The notes under the pieces were generated by a model. That model was not told where the DNA came from, made no database searches, and worked only from the letters and a program-made list of their open reading frames with translations. A stretch of DNA of 6,790 bases from an uncultured Victivallales bacterium (lineage in GTDB: Bacteria; Verrucomicrobiota; Lentisphaeria; Oligosphaerales; JAFGRS01), in contig CAILKC010000576.1 of assembly GCA_903834675.1 (NCBI GenBank), forward strand, positions 1 to 6,790. Reading direction: 5' to 3'. Shown here in pieces: positions 1 through 5,600 of this stretch. How positions within the stretch are numbered: position 1 is the stretch's first letter; every line of letters begins with the position of its first letter. The position numbers and the translations under genes were made by a program.

Positions 1-26
1 ACCTTCGCACCGAGGTCGCATGGTCC

Positions 27-104
27 GCCCCTTCAGGGCTCAATCTTCGCTGTGGACGGGTACCCAGGGCGTTGCCCTGGGCGCCCGAAACGCCCCCTTG
101 GGGC
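27..104. repeat. REP-like cluster of three GC-rich hairpins
   Basis: Three short palindromes sit within 78 bases of non-coding DNA. The first is GCCC-CTTCA-GGGC (27-39). The central one is a perfect 8-bp stem with a 3-base loop, CCCAGGGC-GTT-GCCCTGGG (63-81). The third is GCCCC-CTT-GGGGC (92-104). The outer two are direct-repeat relatives: CGCCCCTTCAGGGCT (26-40) and CGCCCCCTTGGGGCT (91-105) agree at 12 of 15 bases. This layout, a strong central palindrome flanked by related weaker ones, resembles extragenic REP/BIME elements that are common in high-GC planctomycete-type genomes and are mobilised in trans by REP-associated Y1 transposases. No transposase is present here. It lies about 90 bases beyond the stop of the minus-strand amidohydrolase gene, so it could also act as a transcription barrier for that gene, but no T-rich tract follows any stem. 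Bases 105-191 show nothing else I can name. Confidence 0.6.
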
Positions 105-191
105 TGAATACCACGGCCCATCCTTATTGCACAGGTCGCTATGTGTCCCCCTACCTGAGGACGTCGTCGGCGTTCCGTGGCGGAGCCTGTA

Positions 192-1082
192 TCATGCAAC
201 TGGACTGCCCGGCAGGCTCAAGCGCAACACCTGCACGCAGTTCTGCCACTCGATCTTGCGCAGGGCGTCCTCCGAGAGCTTCCGGTTCTCACGCAGGTCA
301 CGGAACAAAGCCACCGTCAGCCAGGTGCCGTTGACGTCGCTGCGCTGGCACGAATCGGTGCCGAAGATGAGCTTGTCCTGGAACTCATCGAGGAACTCTA
401 CGCCGAAATTCGGATCGCGGGTGAAGGCGTTGTGGCCGCTGCCTGCGGAGGTGTCGGCCCACAGGTTGGCGTACTGCCGCAGCAGCCTGGGCACGGCGCC
501 GCCAGGTTTCACCGGCCCGGGCGGGTAGCTGGAGCGGCTGGCGGGGACCTCGCCGGAGATCTCGGCCCAGAAGGTCGGCCCGTGGCCGATGAAGACGGTG
601 TCCGGGCAGGTCTGCAGAGCCCGTTCCAGCTTCGGCAGGCCAAAGTCGTCGCGCAGGCCGTAGCCGTTGGGTCGGTCCTGCATATCAAAGAGCACCGGCA
701 GGTCGAAGCGGGCCGCCTGGCGGTACAGGTTGAGGCAGCGCGGGTCGTCAAAGTCCAGCTTGGGCAGGAGTTCCCCCAGCCCTTTGCAGCCCCGGGCCCG
801 GTATTCCTCCAGGAGGTGGCTGAAGTCGGTGGTGGCGCAGTTGCCGTAGCGCGGGTCGATAAGGCAGAAGGGAATGAGACGGTCCGGATAGCGCGAGCAG
901 GCGGCGATGACCTCCTCGGTGCCACACTCCAGGTAACCCCCTTCCGGGGTCTCGCTGAGGGGCAGGATGCAGGTTACATCGATCCCCCAGGCGTCCATCT
1001 TGGCGATCAGGTTGGTGGCGTCGATGAACTCCCGCCGGTCCGGCAGGACGCGGCCGATGTGGCCATGGATGTCGAGGCGCAT
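192..1082 (-). CDS. Amidohydrolase-2 family metal-dependent hydrolase (TIM barrel)
   Basis: A 296-residue cytoplasmic protein, normal length for the amidohydrolase-2 family (ACMSD/OMPDC-like decarboxylases and hydrolases). These are metal-dependent TIM-barrel enzymes that hydrolyse or decarboxylate small molecules. The N-terminal barrel strand carries the HxH metal motif (His6, His8 in LDIHGHIG). Further family landmarks are KGLGE (Glu104), FIGHG (His167, the usual barrel metal-site His) and LIFGTDS (Asp243, the usual catalytic/metal Asp). The segment around 206-225 (NLWADTSAGSGHNAF) is typical of the planctomycete-type subfamily. The strand LPVLFDMQD (128-136) has Asp133 where relatives usually have His in a PVLFH motif, so one ligand may differ. 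The ATG at 1082 is preceded by AAAGGA eight bases away, which supports this start. No signal peptide is visible. Its divergent neighbour is an aldo/keto reductase, hinting at co-regulation. The substrate cannot be told from sequence. Confidence 0.9.
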   Translation of the reverse strand: MRLDIHGHIGRVLPDRREFIDATNLIAKMDAWGIDVTCILPLSETPEGGYLECGTEEVIAACSRYPDRLIPFCLIDPRYGNCATTDFSHLLEEYRARGCKGLGELLPKLDFDDPRCLNLYRQAARFDLPVLFDMQDRPNGYGLRDDFGLPKLERALQTCPDTVFIGHGPTFWAEISGEVPASRSSYPPGPVKPGGAVPRLLRQYANLWADTSAGSGHNAFTRDPNFGVEFLDEFQDKLIFGTDSCQRSDVNGTWLTVALFRDLRENRKLSEDALRKIEWQNCVQVLRLSLPGSPVA

Positions 1083-1090
1083 GGGGGTAT

Positions 1091-1096
1091 TCCTTT
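1091..1096 (-). promoter_or_regulatory. Ribosome binding site of the amidohydrolase gene
   Basis: On the minus strand AAAGGA lies eight bases upstream of the ATG at 1082, with the spacer ATACCCCC. It is a near-consensus Shine-Dalgarno and decides the start of the amidohydrolase. It is one of the few AT-leaning stretches in the intergenic region. Confidence 0.7.
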
Positions 1097-1141
1097 ATGG
1101 CTGCTGAAGACGCCGGACAACGTAGCCGCAGCGGGGCTCCC

Positions 1142-1176
1142 GCGCCACGTGACGGTGGCGCACTGGCGCCGGCGCC
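1142..1176. promoter_or_regulatory. Inverted repeat and 12-bp palindrome in divergent control region (possible operator)
   Basis: The 161-base region between the divergent amidohydrolase and aldo/keto reductase genes contains a perfect 7-bp inverted repeat, GCGCCAC-6-GTGGCGC (1142-1161). Three bases later comes a perfect 12-bp palindrome, GGCGCCGGCGCC (1165-1176). A CACGTG hexamer (1146-1151) lies within the first repeat. Position and symmetry fit a dimeric regulator controlling both genes, but high GC makes such palindromes easier to find by chance. I could not identify convincing -35/-10 hexamers for either gene. Confidence 0.35.
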
Positions 1177-1200
1177 TTGGGGTCTTAGGTTACCGGGCCT

Positions 1201-1217
1201 GCTGCCGGGGCGGCAGC
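1201..1217 (+). other. Small hairpin in the 5' leader of the aldo/keto reductase gene
   Basis: GCTGCC-GGGGC-GGCAGC forms a perfect 6-bp stem with a 5-base loop. It ends 26 bases before the aldo/keto reductase ATG and 13 bases before its ribosome binding site. It could affect translation or be an operator half of the divergent region. There is no direct evidence of function. Confidence 0.25.
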
Positions 1218-1230
1218 GCGGCGTCAACCT

Positions 1231-1234
1231 GGAG
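1231..1234 (+). promoter_or_regulatory. Ribosome binding site of the aldo/keto reductase gene
   Basis: GGAG lies nine bases before the ATG at 1244. It favours this start over the in-frame ATG at 1097, which would add 49 residues of low-complexity Ala/Gly/Arg-rich sequence unrelated to the family and would run through the divergent palindromes. Confidence 0.6.
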
Positions 1235-1243
1235 ATCTCTCTG

Positions 1244-2371
1244 ATGCTTCCTCAGATTCCCTTCGGCCAGCGGAGTGGGCTGCGCGTGCCGCGCACCAGT
1301 CTGGGTGGCATGCGGCTGCCCGCGGACGTGGACCAGGCCGTCACCGTCGTCCGTCACGCCATCGATGCCGGCATGGTCTACATCGATACCTCGCGGGGCT
1401 ACGGCGAGTCGGAGATCAAGATCGGCAAGGCCCTGCGCGACGGCTACCGCGAGCGTGTGCTGCTCTCCACCAAGTGGGCCCCGTGGATCACCCGGATCGA
1501 GCCCAGCGACGACGCCTCGGCCGACTGCGTGCTGCGGCGCCTCGAGGAGTCCATGCGACGCCTCGACGTCGACGTCCTCGACTTCTACCAGGTCTGGAAT
1601 CTGCACCTGCCCGAACACTACGAGCAGGCGCGGCGGCCGGGCGGTTTCCTGGACGGCGTACGTCGTGCCCGCGACCGCGGCCTGGTCCGGCACATCGGCC
1701 TGACCAGTCACTGGAAGCCCGAGGAACTTGTCGGGATGCTGGGGGAGATGGATTGGTGCGAGGTGCTCCTGGTCTCCTACAACGTGCTCAACCGCGGCTA
1801 CGCCGAGGTCCTGGCAAAGGCGCGGGAGCTGGGCCTTGGCACGATCGTGATGAACCCGGTGGCGGGCGGGCGTTTCGCCGAGAACTCGGCGGTCTTCCGG
1901 CCCCTGCTCGACAAACTGGGGGCGGTCTCCTGCGCCGACCTGGCGATCCGCTACGTACTCTCGAATCCCAACATCGACACCCTCATCTCGGGGGTGAACA
2001 AGATTGCCGACGTGGACGACACGCTGGCGTCGGCGGCCCGGGGGCTGTTCAGCGCGGAAGAGTGTGCCGAGGTAGCGGCGTTCGTCGACGGCCTGTCGCG
2101 CCGCAACGTCGGCTTCTGCACCGCCTGCGGCTACTGCATGCCGTGTCCGCAGGAGGTGAACATCCCGCAGGTCATGGAGGCGGTCTACACCGAGCGCTTC
2201 CTCGGCTTCCACGGGAACGCCGTGGCGCACCAGCGCCTGATCGGCAACAGTCCCTGGGTTCCCGGCAAGGGCGCCGCGGCGTGTACCGCCTGCGGCACCT
2301 GCGTGCCCAAGTGTACCCAGCACCTGCCCATCCCCGACGAGATGGCCTTCGCCCGCGAACACCTGAGCTGA
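1244..2371 (+). CDS. Aldo/keto reductase with C-terminal two-cluster ferredoxin-like domain
   Basis: A 375-residue protein from the ATG at 1244. The reading frame is open back to 1097, but the GGAG site and family-like N-terminus (IPFGQRSGLRVPRTSLGG) support 1244. Residues 5-285 form an AKR (beta/alpha)8 barrel that would use NAD(P)H to reduce carbonyls or oxidise alcohols. Of the AKR tetrad, Asp48 and Tyr53 (YIDTSRGYGESE) and Lys77 (STKWAPW) are visible. The His position, five residues after the Asp of LDFYQVW, is Trp118. Cofactor-binding sequence is seen around IGLTSH (151-156) and LISGVNK (247-253). The tail has CxxCxxCxxCP (Cys292, 295, 298, 301) and CxxCxxCxxxC (Cys347, 350, 353, 357), enough for two [4Fe-4S] clusters. 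This architecture is known in anaerobic and planctomycete-type bacteria as 'aldo/keto reductase, ferredoxin-containing'. In the second motif the usual Pro after the last Cys is Thr358. It is divergent from the amidohydrolase and convergent with the large secreted gene. The substrate is unknown. Confidence 0.92.
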   Translation: MLPQIPFGQRSGLRVPRTSLGGMRLPADVDQAVTVVRHAIDAGMVYIDTSRGYGESEIKIGKALRDGYRERVLLSTKWAPWITRIEPSDDASADCVLRRLEESMRRLDVDVLDFYQVWNLHLPEHYEQARRPGGFLDGVRRARDRGLVRHIGLTSHWKPEELVGMLGEMDWCEVLLVSYNVLNRGYAEVLAKARELGLGTIVMNPVAGGRFAENSAVFRPLLDKLGAVSCADLAIRYVLSNPNIDTLISGVNKIADVDDTLASAARGLFSAEECAEVAAFVDGLSRRNVGFCTACGYCMPCPQEVNIPQVMEAVYTERFLGFHGNAVAHQRLIGNSPWVPGKGAAACTACGTCVPKCTQHLPIPDEMAFAREHLS

Positions 2372-2445
2372 GGCCGTGCCGGCGCTCCCGGGAGGCGTCG
2401 GCGGCCGCGGTCCACCCCGGGGGCAGCGGACGAAGTTCCCGTCCT

Positions 2446-2604
2446 TCACGCACCAGCTCTCCACCTGGAAGCCGCAACGTCCTGCCTGGCAGTGGCCTCA
2501 TCAAGGCGGCGGTTCCAGTCGTAGTCGCCCCAGGCCTCGTCCTCAAGCGCGCCGCACAAGGCCAGCAGCCACTGCTTGTCCGCCGCTTGCGAGCGGCGTC
2601 GCAA
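2446..2604 (-). pseudogene. Coding-like remnant or small unknown ORF between convergent genes
   Basis: On the minus strand a 52-codon frame runs from a possible TTG at 2604 to a TGA at 2446. Its middle part has normal-looking protein composition (LLALCGALEDEAWGDYDW, residues 13-30) and mostly G/C third positions, like the real genes nearby. From about 2500 the coding look fades in this frame and appears in another frame, beginning around a GTG at 2464 (ESWCVKDGNFVRC). That second frame is closed upstream by a stop. This is what a frameshifted fragment of an older gene would look like. There is no ribosome binding site or ATG, and it begins two bases after the stop of the large gene. I do not recognise the product. 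It could equally be chance in GC-rich DNA. The rest of 2372-2605 shows only a palindrome CTCCCGGGAG (2385-2394) after the reductase stop. Confidence 0.25.
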
Positions 2605-2606
2605 GC
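2585..2606 (-). terminator. Hairpin at the 3' end of the large secreted protein gene
   Basis: GCTTGCGA (2585-2592) and TCGCAAGC (2599-2606) form a perfect 8-bp stem with a 6-base loop. One arm begins at the last base of the TAG stop codon (2606-2608) of the heparinase-type gene. No T-run follows on the minus strand, so it is not a classic intrinsic terminator. A 3'-end stabilising or terminator-like stem is the best guess; a chance palindrome cannot be excluded. Confidence 0.4.
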
Positions 2607-5600
2607 TACTTGGCCTCGCCGATCCTCGCCTCGGCCCAGACGGCGTGATCGCAGCTGATACCGTCGCCGGCGTCGTTCACCTCGAGCCGCAGGCGCTCCG
2701 CCTCGCCGAGGGGCACGGCGAGGGCGATCGGAGGCTGCCCCAAGGCCACCGCTGGCGAACGGTAAGCCTCGCGCCAGTCGCCGCCTTTGGTCTGGAGCTG
2801 GACGATGAATACGGCACTGCCGCCGCCGGCCCCGTCCATGATCCCGACCGAAGCCTGGAGGGTCTTGCCCCGCCAGGCGCTGGCGTCGTAGACGGCCAGG
2901 GCGTTGCGGCCAGTCTCCGGGTGCATGGCCACGCCCTTGGCGTAGATCACCCGGTTGAGCTTTAGCGGCGCCGCGGGGGCCCAGTAGCCGTGGTCACTGG
3001 TCACCCCGCCATGGGCGAAGGATTCCAGCGGCGTGAAGTCGCTGAGATAGGCGACCCCCGGCCGGGCGGCGACCTTTGCGCCCAAGTGCAGCGCAAACTC
3101 CGCCCGCTTCGGCATCAGGGCGGAGTTCGCTACCTGAAACGTGACCGTGTGTCCCGCGATCAGGCCAGGCGTAACCTGCAGGTGGGCGGTCAGTTGGCAG
3201 GTGACGCGGACGCGGTAGCCGGTGGCGGTGAGCGGCTCCCACTTCAGCTCGGCTCCGCGCGGCAGCGGGACGCCATCGGCCAGGACGCGCAGGCTGTCGG
3301 GATCCAGGGCGGCGTCCGCACACGAGACCTCGACGGCCAGCTCACGCGGCAACTCGCCCTCGCAGACCGCGGTGATCTCGGGGCCGGCCGGCGTCTCGCG
3401 GCCGTCTACCGTGAGGCGGGTGAGCTGCGGTGCGGCGGCCGCCACCGGCGGCGCCGTGGCGCCAAGCACGACGACGGCCTCGGCGTAGGCGGTTGCCGCA
3501 GTTGGCAACCCGAAGCGGGCCAGGCCGGACTCGAGGCGACAGGGCAGGGGGGCCAGCGTTTGGTCCAGCGTCAGCGCCCAGGCCTGCGTGGCGGTGGCCG
3601 GGACGGGGAGGCTTACGGCGGTGCCCGCCGGGCCCCGCGCGCGGCAGACGACGGTGCCATCGTCCCGGTAAGAGACCGACAACGTGGTCGGCGCACTGGC
3701 GCTGACGGACACCCCGCCACCGGCCTCCAGGCGTGTCCCCTGCAGCAGGGCCACCACCCGCAGTTTCCCCGACTCACGGCGGATGACCGCCAGGCGCGCC
3801 TGCGCCTCCACCCCCTCGGTCGTGATCCTCTCGGGCGCTTCCGGCGCCGCTACCAGGATGAGGTCCTGACGGTCGCCGACGGTGACGCTCGCGCCGTACC
3901 CGCTCGAGCAGGACAGCCGTACGACCTTGGCGCTCTCGGGCAAGCGGGATGGCGAGGGCAGGAGCAGGCTGACGAACTGCGTCGCGACGACCTTCCCCGG
4001 CGCCGACAGGGCCAGGTGATGGTCGGGAACTGAGGCGATGTCGGTGCGGAAGGTGTGTGCCTCGGTCTGCACGGCGCCGGGTGCGAGCAGCACCAGCCGC
4101 AAGCGCCCGCGCGGCCCTTCCGCCAGAAGGGTCCGCCCGTCCTCCTCCAGGCGCGGCGGCGCCCCGAAGTTGAGGTTCAGCGCGATCTTTGCCGGCTCCA
4201 CCGCCTCGGCCACGTCTGAGACCACAAAGTACTCGGGCCGGATGAAGGCCAGCGTGCGCAGCACGCGCTTGGCGCTGGCGTAGGCAAGGGTGGCATCGGA
4301 CTCGGCAAACTCCACCCCCTCGCCCGGCAGGTACTCGGTGGTCACGGCGGCCTTCTGGCGATCACGATGGTTCTGGTCCTCGTCGTTGAAGGTGATGATG
4401 TTGTGGCGGGTGCTGAGGTGGAAGAGGTTGGCCTCTGGATCAGCGTAGCCGCAGATCCCCGGGTCGAGGAGCAGGCGCTCGCCGTACGCCTCCAGCACCA
4501 TCTGATTGCGGTCTGCGCCCGAGCGGGTGGCCGGGCCGCCCTGAAAAGCGAGAAGCGTGTCTCCGTACTGCCAGCCGTTGCGCCAGAAGAGAAAGCCGTC
4601 GCTGCGGAAGAGCTTGGTCAGGCCGAGGGCCTCGGGTTGGGCTTGGGTCTCAGGCCGGTACCAGGCCAGCGTCCGCACGTCCCCCGGGGGATTGGCGCCG
4701 TGTTGCTGCTCCCACACCGACTGTGCCTGGCCGTCGTGGAAGAAGTGGCTATAGAAGAGTGCCTGGGGACTCCCGACCGCGAAGCCGGAGTAGTGCGCGT
4801 CGCTGTAGTTCAGCAACGAGGCCGGCGCGGTGGCAGTGCCACGCATCCAGAGGAACCACTCCAGGGCGTGGCGCAGGCTGGTGCCCTCAACATATTCGGC
4901 GACCGGGACCTTCCGTTCCGCTGCCACGGCGCAGGCGATATTCTGCAGGAGCCCCAGCGTGCCCATGCCGTAGCCGACCCCTTCCCGTCCGGCGCCGTCC
5001 TGGCCGAAGTAGCCTTTGACCAGCGCGTCCAGGAACTCGAGGTTGGCCGCTTTCGCTTTGTCGACAGCCGGCGCCTGGTCGCCCAGAACCGCCGCGCTCT
5101 GCAGGAACATCCACGAATAGACCGCGCCACGGTTGGAGAAGTCGCGGTAACGGGTGCCAGACTGCCACATCCAGTAGTAGACCTTGTCCCGAATCGCCTC
5201 ACGGACAAGCTGCCGCTCCGCCTCGGTGAAGGTGTTGTACACCCAGTCGTAACCCTGCATGACGTACATAGCGGTATAGGACTGGTTGAGCTGCGAGCCC
5301 AGGGTGCCGGAGAAGCCGAAGGGATAGCGGGCCGGCATCCCGCGCCCCCACCAGTCGATCTGGCAGACGGTGAGAATGCCGCGCCGGGCAATGTCGGCGT
5401 AGCGCGGCTCGCCCGTGAGAGCATACGCCAGCGCCGGCGCCGTGATCCAGGAGCTGTAGGGAATGCTCGGCTCGCTCGCTGGGGTGAACTCTGCCATGGA
5501 CGGGTGGGTGAACTCGTCCACGACCTTCTCCGGCTCGGCGCTGAGCGCGGCGTCAGCCTGCTTCTTGAGGTTCTCCCACATCTTCGCCGACGCGCCGCTG

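Noticed and set aside
27..104. CRISPR array or attachment site at the hairpin cluster
   Set aside because: The units are palindromic, unequal and unevenly spaced, with no repeat-spacer period and no cas or integrase gene.
1097..1243. Upstream ATG at 1097 as the reductase start
   Set aside because: Adds 49 low-complexity residues through the palindromic control region; the GGAG site and family-like N-terminus support 1244.
1083..1243. Sigma-70-like hexamers in the divergent region (for example TTGACG on the minus strand near 1220-1225, and TTGTCC followed by CATAAA near the amidohydrolase start)
   Set aside because: No matching second element at 16-18 bases; the TTGTCC/CATAAA pair is spaced 15 and overlaps the ribosome binding site.
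177..1244. 355-codon plus-strand frame across the amidohydrolase and divergent region
   Set aside because: Lies opposite the amidohydrolase with its HxH, GHG and GTDS motifs, and its translation has no family features.
2385..2394. CTCCCGGGAG palindrome after the reductase stop as a terminator
   Set aside because: No loop can form without unpairing the centre and no T-run follows; a 10-bp GC palindrome is easily due to chance here.
1190..2464. 424-codon open frame on the minus strand opposite the aldo/keto reductase
   Set aside because: Antisense shadow of a clearly recognised AKR; no recognisable domain. Only its first few codons (2415-2464) look independently coding, and these are reported separately as a possible remnant.
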